From contig NZ_RJVJ01000001.1 of NCBI RefSeq assembly GCF_003751605.1, positions 5,456,001-5,520,000 on the forward strand: DNA of 64,000 nt. Reading direction: 5' to 3'. Made by a program: the position numbers and the translations under genes. How positions within the stretch are numbered: the first letter of the stretch is position 1; each line of letters begins with the position of its first letter. Source of the DNA: Kitasatospora cineracea (GTDB taxonomy: Bacteria > Actinomycetota > Actinomycetes > Streptomycetales > Streptomycetaceae). This document shows, piece after piece, positions 9,193 to 17,847 of the stretch. The notes under the pieces were generated by a model. That model made no database searches, was not told the DNA's origin, and saw only the letters and a list, made by a program, of their open reading frames with translations.

Positions 9193-12100
9193 TCAGGAGG
9201 CGGTGGGCGGGGCCGGTTCGCCGGGGAGCGGGGCGCCGGTGCGGACCAGGGTGGTGCGCAGGGACGGGGCGACGCGGGTGCCGGGAGGGGCGGGGAGGGG
9301 CCGGTCCGGGGTCAGGTCCTGCCAGGGGGCGGAGTCGGGGCCGGGGAGGCGGTAGCGGGCGCCGATGTCGGTGGCCAGGACGGTGACGGTGCCGTCGCGG
9401 AAGGAGAGGACCAGCGGGGTGCTGTCGACCGAGAGGGAGAGCGGGAAGGAACTGCCCTCCTCGACGGAGAACTGGGCCGAGCAGAACCGTTCGGTGACGG
9501 CCTTGAAGTGGGCGACGGCCGGCCGGGGGCCGGTGGGGGTCAGCCGGGTGCGGTGCTCGGTGCAGACGATGTCCAAGCCCTCGATGCTGGGCAGCGGCGG
9601 TGGCTCGAAGGCGGGTGCGTAGCGGGTGCAACCCTCGGTCGGGCAGCGCCAGTTGCGTTGCAGGAGGTAGCCGAAGTCGGCGAAGGCGGGGCGCCGGGTG
9701 GCGGGGGGCTGCGGCTGCAGGCGGACGGTCCCGTCGGCTTCGGGGTGCGGGACGAGCCGGGTCACCCACAGGCTCAGCGGGTGCCCGGAGGGGAAGGGGA
9801 GCGGAGAGATCACCGGGACGTCGAGGATCGTGGCGAGTTCGAGCAGGCGGTCACCGTGCGGTTCGGCGGTCTCGATCAGGTCGTTGTCGATCCAGTCGCG
9901 GACGGCGGCCAGGTCCGGCCCGCGCAGCGCGTCGAGGACGGCCGGGTCGACGACCGCGTGCAGGCCGGTGGCCGGGTCCCCGCGGTGGGTGATCAGGGCC
10001 TGGAGGATCGCGTAGACCTGTTCCACCAGGTCGGCCGGGCCGGTGCGGATCAGTCCGAAGAGGTCGAGCAGCGCGTCGGCGGCGCCCGGGGCGGTGGTGA
10101 ACGCGGCCTGGACGCGGTCGAGTTGGGTCGGGTGCGGGGTGGAGTGCGGGGCGCCGAGCCGGTCCAGTGCGGCGGTGGCCACGGCCGGCCACCAGCGGCT
10201 CCCGGAGGTCAGGGCGAGGTCCAGGGCGAGGCGGTAGGCGTCGGCGGCCCGGGCCCGGTCGGTGGGTTCGAGGCGTTGGCCCCCGTCGACGGCGTCGCAG
10301 ATCAGTGACTCGTCCCGGCCGGGCCGGAGTTGGACCGCGCCCGGGGTCGGGGTGGCGAAGGGGTCGACCAGCAGGACGCGGACCCCGGTGTCGATCAGGG
10401 TGGGCAGGAACTCGTCCTGGTGAAGGGGGGGTTCGCTCGGTGGGCGACGGGAGGTGAGGACCAGCAGCACGTGTGCGTGGTGCTCGGCCAGGTGCGCCAG
10501 GACGGTCTCCCGGCGGGGCGGCCGGAGCCCCAGCCGTTCGCCGAGTTCCGACCACAGCTGCGCGGGGTCCAGGTCCTGGGTGGGGACGATGACCGGCCAG
10601 ATGTCGTCGATCAGCGGGCCGAGGCAGCGCAGGACCGTGGGCAGCGGCAGCCGGGTGGTGTTGTAGAACTCGCGCGGGGCGGTGTCGTGCGGGTCGCCGG
10701 TGAGCCAGGACACCAACGCGTCGAGCAGGTGGGCGGGTTCGGGCGTCGGGGCCTCGGCGGGGCGGACCTCGGGGGTGAAGAACGGCAGCAGGTCCTGGGT
10801 GGCGTCGGCCGGAACGAGGTCGCCGACGTGCAGGTGCTCCAGCAGGTCGAGCCCGGTGGCGGGCGGGACGGCGGCGCCGGTGGCGAGGGCGGTGAGCCAG
10901 TCGGCCAGGCGTTGCGGGAAGTGCGGGCCGGGGAGGGAACCGCGGACCAGCAGGGTGAGAGCCGGGCTCCCCGGGGGCGGGGCGGAGGGGCCGGTGCGCA
11001 GCGGGTGCTGGTCGACGATCAGGAGCAGGCGGCCGAGGCGCCCGAAGGCGCGGCGGAACTCCTCCAGCGCGACGCGGCGGACCTGGCGGCGGCGGGTGGC
11101 GGAGAGGCCGTCGGGGAGCAGGAGTTCGGCCTGCTGGCCGAAGGCCGCCATGGAGTGGCCGGCCAGGTAGACCGTCACCAGGTCGTCGGGGCCGAGGTCG
11201 ACCTGCTCCGCCCAGGCGCGCAGCAGGTCCATGGCGCTCCGGTCGCCGGTGCTCCGGTCACCGGTGCTCCGGTCGCGGGTGCCCCGGTCACCGGCGCTCC
11301 GGTCACCGGTCGGTCCGGTCTGTCGGTCGCCGGTCGGTCCGCTCTGTCGGTCACCGGTCAACTCGGCCTGCCGGTAACCGAGTCGGCCGAACGCGGTGGC
11401 GAGCTGGGCGGCGCCCGCGAACAGGCCGGTGGCGTCCGGCTCGCCCTCGCCGGGGACGGCGACGCCGACGACGGGGAGGAAGAAGCGGCGGCCCGGCGCC
11501 GTGGCGGGTGCGGCGGGGGCGGCGGGCGTTGCGGTGTGGGCCCAGGGGCGGGCGGTGGCGGGGAGGGTGAGCGGGCCGTCCGGGTCCGGAAAGACCGCGG
11601 TGAAACGGGAGTGCAGGGCGGCGGCGTGGGTGGCGAGGTGCTCGGAGACGGTGTCCACGACCTGCTGGGCCTCGTCGCGGCGCAGGGTGGCGAGCAGGCG
11701 CTCCCGGACGCCGGGGGCGAATTCGTAGGCGCGGCCCAGGGGTTCGGTGGACGGGTCGTCCGGGACGGCGTGCAGCAGGCCGCTGAAGACGATCTCGGCG
11801 AGGTCGGCGGGCGGGCTGTCCGGCAGTAGCGCGGACTGCACCAGCCGCATCACGCCGAAGTTCAGCGGCACGGCGGACAGCAGGGCGGCGAGCCGGAACA
11901 CCCGGGGCTGGGACTGGGCGAGGAAGGAGTCGAAGTCGCCGGTGGGGAGCGTGAGTTGACCCGAACCGAGGGATTCGGTCCACCCGGGTGGACCGGGCTG
12001 GCCGGACGGGCCGGACCGGTCGGACTGGTCCGGCGGCTTGGGGAGGCGGTCGGGGGTGAGCAGGACGGCGGGCGCGTCGTAGGCGGACGGTCCGGCGGTG

Positions 12101-13257
12101 GCGCGGGCCCACGGGGCGAGCCACTCGGGGGTGAGGCCGAGGACGGGGACGGCCAGGGTGCCGGGCGGCTGCGGCGGCGGGAGGAGCGCGTACGGGGCGA
12201 AGCGGGGGCTCGGGTCGGCGGGGGCGGCGGTGCGGAAGCGGCCGGGCTCGGGGGCCAGTGCGGTCTGCGACCAGAGGTGTTCGGGGAGGGTCTGCAGGAC
12301 GGCGGTCGGTCCGGCCTGGGCCCAGCGGCGCAGGGCGGCGCGCAGGCGGGGCCCGGCCCAGTCGGGGTGGACGCCGTCGGTCAGGACGAAGGTGGCGGTG
12401 CGTCCGGTCGGAGGTGCGGCGGTGCCGTCGTCCGGGGCGTCGGGGCCGGTGAGGCGGTGCAGCCGGACGTCCCGGAAGATGCCGGAGTCGGCCAGCAGGG
12501 TGGACAGTTCGCGGGCCAGCGGCTCCCACAGCACCGCGCTGTCGCCGTGCGCGTCGACGATCAGCCGGGCGCCGAGCCAGCGGTCGACGGCGGGCACCAG
12601 GACCGGCCACCAGCGCGGGTCGCGGGCCAAGCGTTCGGCGGTGGCCTCCTCGTCCAGCGCGGTGCGGTCGGTGGACGGCACGCCGCGCTTCAACGGGCGC
12701 AGCGCGCGGGCGAGTTCGCGGCGGCGGGGGAGGACGCGGTCGGTGCCGACCCGGACCGGAGAGGCGGGCAGCGGCGGGACGTCCGCGGCGGGGGCCGGGC
12801 CGGGCAGGTGCAGCGGGCGGCGGCGGGTGGGGTCGGAACTCCGCTGTGGGGGAAGGGCGTTGGGATCGCGGGTGGGGGAGGGGTGGTGGACTCCGGTCGG
12901 GCGGTGGAGTTTGACCGACGGCAGGTCGGTCTCGGCGAGGCGGCGGGGCGTGCCGCCGCCCATCCGCTCGCGCAGCCAGAGCAGGTCGGCGAGTTCGCGT
13001 CCGGTCGGGGCGGGGCCGTCCGCGCCGCTGAGGTCGGCGAGCAGCGCGGCCAGCCGGCGGACGGCGTCCCGCTGCGGTTCGGGGTTCCGGTGCGGTTCGG
13101 CGTCCCGCTGCGGTTCGGGGTTCCGTCGCGGGTCGGTGCTTCGCTGCGGGTCGGTGTCCTGGTGGGTGCCGGTTTCCTGGTGAGGGCCGGTGTCCTGGTG
13201 GGGGGTGGCGCCCCGGTCGGGTGGGGCGTCCCGTCCCGGGTCGGGGGCGCTGTTCAC
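9193..13257 (-). CDS. SAV_2336-type large protein: degenerate vWA domain, caspase-like domain without Cys, C-terminal Cys cluster
   Basis: 1354 residues from GTG at 13257, overlapping the MoxR stop (GTGA). Residues ~1-70 are disordered with Asp/Glu/Arg/Pro repeats. Residues ~60-100 and 170-220 match the SAV_2336 N-terminal pattern (RELADLLWL; ELARALRPLKR.VPS). Residues ~228-390 look vWA-like (IVDAHGDSAVLW, then TFVLTDG) but lack a DxSxS MIDAS. Residues ~620-780 resemble a peptidase C14 (caspase) fold: VVGVAVPGEGE, VYLAGH701S, then LLLIVDQ750H where caspases have D-C, so the nucleophile appears lost. A repetitive TGDRS-type loop interrupts this region. Near 1200 a CPTEGC...C..H cluster could bind zinc. 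In the vWA-MoxR-VMAP model this is the vWA-type partner. The caspase reading is inference from two short motifs. Confidence 0.8.
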   Translation of the reverse strand: MNSAPDPGRDAPPDRGATPHQDTGPHQETGTHQDTDPQRSTDPRRNPEPQRDAEPHRNPEPQRDAVRRLAALLADLSGADGPAPTGRELADLLWLRERMGGGTPRRLAETDLPSVKLHRPTGVHHPSPTRDPNALPPQRSSDPTRRRPLHLPGPAPAADVPPLPASPVRVGTDRVLPRRRELARALRPLKRGVPSTDRTALDEEATAERLARDPRWWPVLVPAVDRWLGARLIVDAHGDSAVLWEPLARELSTLLADSGIFRDVRLHRLTGPDAPDDGTAAPPTGRTATFVLTDGVHPDWAGPRLRAALRRWAQAGPTAVLQTLPEHLWSQTALAPEPGRFRTAAPADPSPRFAPYALLPPPQPPGTLAVPVLGLTPEWLAPWARATAGPSAYDAPAVLLTPDRLPKPPDQSDRSGPSGQPGPPGWTESLGSGQLTLPTGDFDSFLAQSQPRVFRLAALLSAVPLNFGVMRLVQSALLPDSPPADLAEIVFSGLLHAVPDDPSTEPLGRAYEFAPGVRERLLATLRRDEAQQVVDTVSEHLATHAAALHSRFTAVFPDPDGPLTLPATARPWAHTATPAAPAAPATAPGRRFFLPVVGVAVPGEGEPDATGLFAGAAQLATAFGRLGYRQAELTGDRQSGPTGDRQTGPTGDRSAGDRGTRDRSTGDRSTGDRSAMDLLRAWAEQVDLGPDDLVTVYLAGHSMAAFGQQAELLLPDGLSATRRRQVRRVALEEFRRAFGRLGRLLLIVDQHPLRTGPSAPPPGSPALTLLVRGSLPGPHFPQRLADWLTALATGAAVPPATGLDLLEHLHVGDLVPADATQDLLPFFTPEVRPAEAPTPEPAHLLDALVSWLTGDPHDTAPREFYNTTRLPLPTVLRCLGPLIDDIWPVIVPTQDLDPAQLWSELGERLGLRPPRRETVLAHLAEHHAHVLLVLTSRRPPSEPPLHQDEFLPTLIDTGVRVLLVDPFATPTPGAVQLRPGRDESLICDAVDGGQRLEPTDRARAADAYRLALDLALTSGSRWWPAVATAALDRLGAPHSTPHPTQLDRVQAAFTTAPGAADALLDLFGLIRTGPADLVEQVYAILQALITHRGDPATGLHAVVDPAVLDALRGPDLAAVRDWIDNDLIETAEPHGDRLLELATILDVPVISPLPFPSGHPLSLWVTRLVPHPEADGTVRLQPQPPATRRPAFADFGYLLQRNWRCPTEGCTRYAPAFEPPPLPSIEGLDIVCTEHRTRLTPTGPRPAVAHFKAVTERFCSAQFSVEEGSSFPLSLSVDSTPLVLSFRDGTVTVLATDIGARYRLPGPDSAPWQDLTPDRPLPAPPGTRVAPSLRTTLVRTGAPLPGEPAPPTAS
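11236..11361. repeat. 15-bp-type tandem repeat inside the SAV_2336-type gene
   Basis: Imperfect tandem copies of a 15-base unit (GCTCCGGTCACCGGT and variants) remain in frame and encode a minus-strand loop of TGDRS/TGPTGDRQ repeats, about residues 630-675 of the large protein. The stretch lies between the predicted first strand and the GHS motif of the caspase-like region. Confidence 0.75.
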
Positions 13258-14291
13258 GGCCGGCCGGGCGCGGTGTCGTTGAGGTGCTGCATGACCAGGT
13301 CGAGCAGGCGTTCCCGGTCCGGGGCGGTGGAGCCGGTGGAGGGGGCCAACAGGTAGACGGCGTTGAGGAGTTGGTCGGTGGCGAGTTCCCCGGTCGCGGC
13401 CCGGGCGAGGAACGCCCCGACGGCGGCCTCGGCGGCCGCGCCCGCGCCCGGCAGGTGGGCCTCGACGATCGCCCGCAGCCGCTCGCCGTCCTGGTGCACC
13501 GACGGCAGGTGCAGCCGGATGCAGCGGCGCAGGAACGCGGGCGGGAACTCCCGTTCGCCGTTGCTGGTCAGGATCACGAACGGGAACGCCCGGCACTGCA
13601 CCGCCCCGCGGGTCACCCGCACGGGCGCCCCGCCGTCGTGCGGGCGCACCGCGACGGTCGGCTGCTGGTCGGCGGCCCGGGTCAGCTCGGGGATCTCGAA
13701 ACCGCCCTCCTCGAACACGTCGAGCAGGTCATTGGGAAGGTCCAGGTCGCCCTTGTCGATCTCGTCGACCAGCAGCACCCGGGGCAGCGCGTACGGGGCG
13801 AGCGCGGTGCCGAGCGGGCCGAGGCTGACGTACCGCCCGAGGTCGGTGGCGGCGGCGGCCGCCCCGGCCGGGGCGTCGGACTGGTGGCGGGTCAGGCCGG
13901 CGTCCTCCAGGCGGCCCAGCGAGTCGTACCGGTACAGGCCGTCGCGGAGCGTGGTGCGGCTGTTGACGGACCAGCGCAGCACCGGGCCCAGCCGCAGTTC
14001 GCGGGCCACCGCGTCGGCCAGGGTCGACTTGCCGACCCCCGGGTCGCCGCTGACCAGCAGCGGACGGCGCAGGTACAGCGCGGTGTTGACGGCGTCGATG
14101 GTGCGCTCGTCGGCCCGGTACGCGGCCCGGTGGGGCAGGCGGCGGCGGCCGCCGCCGACCGCGTCGCGGTCCACGGTGGCCAGGGTGCCGTCCGGGCCGC
14201 CGTCGAACTCCCGCCAGGGCGGCGGGGGCGGCAGGTCGGCGATCCGGTCGTGGGGTTCGTCCACGCCCTGGTAGATGCGCCAGAGGGTCAT
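13254..14291 (-). CDS. MoxR-family AAA+ ATPase
   Basis: 345 residues, ATG overlapping the stop of the protease-VMAP gene (ATGA). Walker A is SGDPGVGKST at about 82-91, Walker B is VLLVDEIDKGD near 165, and sensor 1 is ILTSNGER with a following arginine-rich FLRRCIRL element, all typical of MoxR ATPases that load or remodel vWA-domain partners. The next gene encodes the vWA-like protein, consistent with a MoxR-vWA chaperone pair. In vWA-MoxR-VMAP systems the ATPase is thought to act as the NTP-dependent switch. The four genes 9193-17000 are tightly spaced on one strand and probably form one operon. Confidence 0.92.
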   Translation of the reverse strand: MTLWRIYQGVDEPHDRIADLPPPPPWREFDGGPDGTLATVDRDAVGGGRRRLPHRAAYRADERTIDAVNTALYLRRPLLVSGDPGVGKSTLADAVARELRLGPVLRWSVNSRTTLRDGLYRYDSLGRLEDAGLTRHQSDAPAGAAAAATDLGRYVSLGPLGTALAPYALPRVLLVDEIDKGDLDLPNDLLDVFEEGGFEIPELTRAADQQPTVAVRPHDGGAPVRVTRGAVQCRAFPFVILTSNGEREFPPAFLRRCIRLHLPSVHQDGERLRAIVEAHLPGAGAAAEAAVGAFLARAATGELATDQLLNAVYLLAPSTGSTAPDRERLLDLVMQHLNDTAPGRP

Positions 14292-16504
14292 CGCGGGAGT
14301 CCTTCCGTGGCGGGGGCCGGGGCGGGGGTGGGGGCGGCTGTCGGGGTGGGGACGGGCGTCGGGGCGGGGGCGGCCGTCGGGGCGGGGACGGTTGCTGCGG
14401 CGGGTACGACGGTGGCCGGGGCGAGGCGGGTGCGGGGCAGTTGGCGGGCCGGGTCGTCCCAGAGCAGCACCACCCGGCCGCCGAGCGGGGCGTCCGGGCT
14501 GTCGCTGTCGCTGTCGGTGTCGGTGTCGGTGTCGGTGTCGAGGGTGGTACCGCTGTTGGTGTCGGGAGAATCTTCGTACAGTTCGGCCTCGTTGCGCAGG
14601 TCGCAGATCCGGTCGGGGACGGCGTCCCGGTGGGTGCCGGTGAGCGCCTTGCGGGCCGCGCGCAGGAAGCGGCCGTCCGGGCAGTCGCCCCGGCCCGGGG
14701 CGGTGCAGCCGGTGGCGCAGACGTCCGGGGCGAGCGGGCGCGGGTCGGTGCCGCGCTCCCACAGCATCACCGGGATGCCGGAGGCCACCGCGACCCGGAA
14801 CGCCTGCGCCAGCGTGCCGCCGCGCGGGGCGCCGGCCAGGGCCAGCGCGGCCAGTTCGGGGGCGGTGTTGAACGCGGCGTCCAGCGCCTGCGGGCGCTGC
14901 TGGCGGCCGCGCCCGCACACGCAGACCAGCGCCCGGTCGAGCGGACGGTCGGCCAGCTGCGTCCAGCGCTTCAGCCAGGGGTGGTGCAGCCTCGGCTCCT
15001 GGTGGCGTTCGAGCGGCCGGACCACCAGCCGGTGCTTCCGACCCAGCGTCCACCACTCCAGCTCCGGCCAGAGCCGCCAGTCCGCGTAGTCCTCGTCCAG
15101 GGCCTCGTGCGGCAGGATCAGCTCCACCAGCGCCGTCCGGCCGGGCGTCCCGTCCAGGGCCTCCAGCGCCTCCACCGTCTCGATCTGCGGGGGCAGCAAC
15201 TCGCCCAGCAGGCGCAGTGCCTGCGGGAGCGTCAGTTCGGCGGACTCGGCGCCGGCCGGGACGATCTCCTCCGGGCTGCGGAACTGCCACACCATCACGT
15301 GGTAGCGGGTGCGGTCGCGCAGGGAGTGCCGGACCCGGCCGATCACGGACGGGCGCGGCGGGGCGGTCGTCGTGGCTGTCGTGGTGGGGGCGAGGGGGGT
15401 GAGGGGGGTGCTGTCGATCCGTCGGCGGGCGGCCTCGCCGCGGCCGGTCTCCCCGGCCCGGATCAGCACCCGGTCGCGCAGCGCGCGGGTGAGCGGTCCG
15501 TGGGCGGGCAGGGTGCGCACCAGGTCGGCGCAGTAGGCGAGTTCGGGCGTCAGGTGGTCGCCGTCGAGGGTGATCCGGGCGGCCAGCTCCAGGTAGACGT
15601 CGCGGCGGTCGAGCAGCGGGAGGTCCGGTTCGAAGGTGCCCGGCGGGGCGGCACGCAGGAACGCGGCGCGCAGGTCCGCGGCGGAGTCCGGGGGCAGCTC
15701 GGCCAGCAGCGCCAGGAACGCCCGGTCCGCGACGCGCTCCGCGACCCGGGCGGCCAGCCGTTCCCCGGCCGCGGTCAACCGTTCCCCGCCCGCGGCCGGG
15801 TGCGGCTCCGCCCACGGCGCGTCGGCGGACGGCAGGGCGTCGGCGAGCGTGCGCCAGCGGTCGTCCGCGGCGTGGAACCGGTCGTGCGCGGCCAGCACCC
15901 GCCGGTACGCCGCCGGGTCGAGCAGCCGCAGCGCCGACACCGGCACCCCGTAGCCGCCCATCGCACTGTCCTCCTGCCGGGTCGCCTTCACCACCGCGGC
16001 CACCCCGCCCGAACGGTGGCTGAGCACCGGCCCGCCCGACAACCCCGGGTTGACCTCGCCCACCACCAGCTCCAGCATCGCCCGCCCCGGCGGACCGGTC
16101 CGGCCGCCCGCCTCCAACACGGCCGTCCGGGGCCCGAGATCGCGGGTGAAACCGGTCGCGGTCACCCTCGTCCCGGACGGCGGCGCCTCCGGATCGAGCC
16201 AGACGCACGGGTGGCCGGGCGGCGGGGCGTCCAGCTCCAGCAGCGCCAAGTCCGGGAACGGGTACAGGGGTTGGCCTGCGGCGGAGGCCGCGTCCGGCGC
16301 GGCGGCCAGCACCGTCGCCGAGTACACCCCGCCCTCGTACCCGACCCGGGCCGGTGCGCCCGCCGTACCGCCGGCCACGTGCGCGCAGGACAGCACGAAG
16401 CCGGGCGCGACGAAGAACCCGCTGCCGTCCGTCCGGCCGTCCACCCGGACCCGGCAGCGTTCCAGCAGCGCCTGCAGGGCGGTCAGCGGATCGAAGTTCC
16501 GCAT
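14288..16504 (-). CDS. Trypsin-like serine protease fused to VMAP-type C-terminal region
   Basis: 738 residues; ATG at 16504 (MRNFDPL) fits the protease fold and sits 22 bp after the previous stop. Residues ~10-190 are a chymotrypsin-fold protease with an intact triad: H42 in SCAHV, D85 in FPDLALL and S156 in NPGLSGGPV. There is no signal peptide, so it should act in the cytoplasm. Residues ~210-320 are helical. Residues ~390-640 carry features I associate with the vWA-MoxR-associated protein C-terminal domain (RYHVMVWQF, WTLGRKHRLVVRPLERH, VMLWERG). The tail has an acidic TD/SD dipeptide repeat and a Pro-Ala-rich end. As the protease-bearing member of the module it is the likely effector or processing enzyme. 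The VMAP label rests on gene context and recalled motifs. Confidence 0.85.
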   Translation of the reverse strand: MRNFDPLTALQALLERCRVRVDGRTDGSGFFVAPGFVLSCAHVAGGTAGAPARVGYEGGVYSATVLAAAPDAASAAGQPLYPFPDLALLELDAPPPGHPCVWLDPEAPPSGTRVTATGFTRDLGPRTAVLEAGGRTGPPGRAMLELVVGEVNPGLSGGPVLSHRSGGVAAVVKATRQEDSAMGGYGVPVSALRLLDPAAYRRVLAAHDRFHAADDRWRTLADALPSADAPWAEPHPAAGGERLTAAGERLAARVAERVADRAFLALLAELPPDSAADLRAAFLRAAPPGTFEPDLPLLDRRDVYLELAARITLDGDHLTPELAYCADLVRTLPAHGPLTRALRDRVLIRAGETGRGEAARRRIDSTPLTPLAPTTTATTTAPPRPSVIGRVRHSLRDRTRYHVMVWQFRSPEEIVPAGAESAELTLPQALRLLGELLPPQIETVEALEALDGTPGRTALVELILPHEALDEDYADWRLWPELEWWTLGRKHRLVVRPLERHQEPRLHHPWLKRWTQLADRPLDRALVCVCGRGRQQRPQALDAAFNTAPELAALALAGAPRGGTLAQAFRVAVASGIPVMLWERGTDPRPLAPDVCATGCTAPGRGDCPDGRFLRAARKALTGTHRDAVPDRICDLRNEAELYEDSPDTNSGTTLDTDTDTDTDSDSDSPDAPLGGRVVLLWDDPARQLPRTRLAPATVVPAAATVPAPTAAPAPTPVPTPTAAPTPAPAPATEGLPR
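14505..14545. repeat. Hexanucleotide repeat encoding TD/SD run
   Basis: Four GGTGTC units after CGCTGTCGCTGTC on the plus strand encode, on the minus strand, an acidic Thr-Asp then Ser-Asp dipeptide run near residue 655 of the protease-VMAP protein. This kind of simple repeat can change length by replication slippage in steps of two residues without breaking the frame. Confidence 0.7.
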
Positions 16505-16526
16505 CGAGCGCGGGGCCCCGCCGCGC

Positions 16527-17000
16527 TCAGGACCCGGCAGCGGGGGCGTCGGGCGTGGCACCGGGCTCGGCACCGCCGCCGGGCTCCCCGGACGCCCCGG
16601 GCCCCGCAGGCTCTTCGGGCTCTCCGGACGCCTCGGGTTCGGCAGACTCCTCGGGCTCCGCAGGCTCTTCGGCCCGGGGCCGGTCGTCGGACGGGCCGCC
16701 AGAGGTCCACTTGAGGGTGACCTTGAACGTGGCCTTCCCACCGACACCGGTCAGCGCGGCCACCACGCCGCCGCGCCCGGCGGCCAGCTCCAGCCCGAAC
16801 TCGACCGCCACCTCGTCGGGCCGGGCCGCCGCGACCGCGCTGCGCACGTTGGTGGCGACGGCGTGCAGCGACTCCTGCAACCCCTCCAGCCGGGTGGCGA
16901 GTTGCTCACCCAGCCCGGTGTCCCGCGGACCCGAAGGACCGTCCACCAGCGCCCAGACCGCCTGCCCGTCCGGCATCGCCAGCTCGATCAGCTGCTGCAT
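16527..17000 (-). CDS. Trypco1 / CU044_2847-family protein
   Basis: 157 residues from ATG 17000, preceded by GGGGCGGGGAG as ribosome site. Residues 1-100 match the trypsin-co-occurring domain 1 pattern: an N-terminal strand, a central helix (TRLEGLQESLHAVATNVRSA), then DEVAVEFGLELAAG, a small loop and a terminal FKVTLKW strand. Residues ~105-157 are a low-complexity Glu/Pro/Gly/Ala tail. Proteins of this family are found next to trypsin-like proteases in predicted conflict systems and lack catalytic residues, so an adaptor or sensor role is likely. It is the first gene of the four-gene module. Confidence 0.8.
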   Translation of the reverse strand: MQQLIELAMPDGQAVWALVDGPSGPRDTGLGEQLATRLEGLQESLHAVATNVRSAVAAARPDEVAVEFGLELAAGRGGVVAALTGVGGKATFKVTLKWTSGGPSDDRPRAEEPAEPEESAEPEASGEPEEPAGPGASGEPGGGAEPGATPDAPAAGS

Positions 17001-17168
17001 CTCCCCGCCCCTCGCCACATCGCCGCTCCCCACGGCAGCGCCCCATACTAGAACGTCCACCCCCTGCACCGGGCGCCCGCGCCGCGCTCGGCGCGCGGAC
17101 GGGCCGTCAGCGCGGCGGCCGACGAGGGACCTTGAGAGCACCTGCAGCCCGTGGCAGGCTCGTGCCAC

Positions 17169-17330
17169 ATGATCGACGGATCTGCGAAAGGCCATCTGCC
17201 CGGGAGACTGCGGCGGGACCGGGAGACGCTGCTCCGCCGGCAGGCCTCCGACGGCAGCGACCTGTGGGCGGCCGGGCACGAGATTCGCGACCGGATCACC
17301 GAGCAGAGCCTGGAGCGGCTCTCCGCATGA
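17169..17330 (+). CDS. Small hypothetical protein (53 aa)
   Basis: ATG 17169 to TGA 17330 encodes a charged 53-residue helical peptide (RRDRETLLRRQASDG, then HEIRDRITEQSLERL). Third codon positions are mostly G or C, as in neighbouring real genes, which supports coding. No clear ribosome site precedes it and no family is recognised. It lies divergently upstream of the Trypco1 gene. It may be a genuine small protein or a chance ORF. Confidence 0.4.
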   Translation: MIDGSAKGHLPGRLRRDRETLLRRQASDGSDLWAAGHEIRDRITEQSLERLSA

Positions 17331-17364
17331 CCGGTCGGGCAGTCGACCGGAGGTGTCCGTCCGG

Positions 17365-17847
17365 TCAGCGACTGCTGTTGCGAGGCGAGGCCGGTCCGAC
17401 ACCGCAAACCCACACGGGGAAAGGCGCGACCTCCGGCCCGGACCGGGCGTGCGCCTCTTCGCGATCGGACCGGGCCGCCGCGCCGGGCCCCCGATCGGCC
17501 AGGAAGCCGGCGATCACGGCACCGAGCTCACCGGAAGGAACGTACGCGCCGCCAAAGGGCAACTCGTCCGCGGCCACCGAGCCGGTCGAGCAACGGAGTT
17601 GACTGGCCTGTTCGTCGTGCCACACGTAGAACGTCGCCACCCCCGCGAAACCCGTCGCACGGATGCGCAGCCGGATGCCTTCGGCGGTCCGTTCGAAGGC
17701 CGAGACCACCTCCGGCACGGACAGGGCCCGCCGCTCCGCGTCCTCCGCCCCCAGCCACCAGGTGTTGGTCTCCCACTCCACCCGCCGGTCAGTCGGCTCC
17801 AGCGCCAGAGGTTCGTCCGCCACTTCGGCGATCCAGGTCAACAGCAC
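17365..17847 (-). CDS. Hypothetical protein (160 aa)
   Basis: GTG start at 17847, 160 residues. Aromatic and acidic N-terminal half (VEWETNTWWLG, then RLRIRATGFAGVATFYVWHDEQ) with predicted beta strands, then GSVAADELPFGGAYVPSGEL, and a basic, less ordered tail after about residue 125. Codon bias agrees with coding on this strand. The compact all-beta look and isolated position resemble small cytoplasmic proteins of Streptomyces found near toxin/immunity genes, but I recognise no family. The start lacks an obvious ribosome site; GATACT five bases upstream could be a -10 for a leaderless message. Confidence 0.7.
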   Translation of the reverse strand: MLLTWIAEVADEPLALEPTDRRVEWETNTWWLGAEDAERRALSVPEVVSAFERTAEGIRLRIRATGFAGVATFYVWHDEQASQLRCSTGSVAADELPFGGAYVPSGELGAVIAGFLADRGPGAAARSDREEAHARSGPEVAPFPVWVCGVGPASPRNSSR

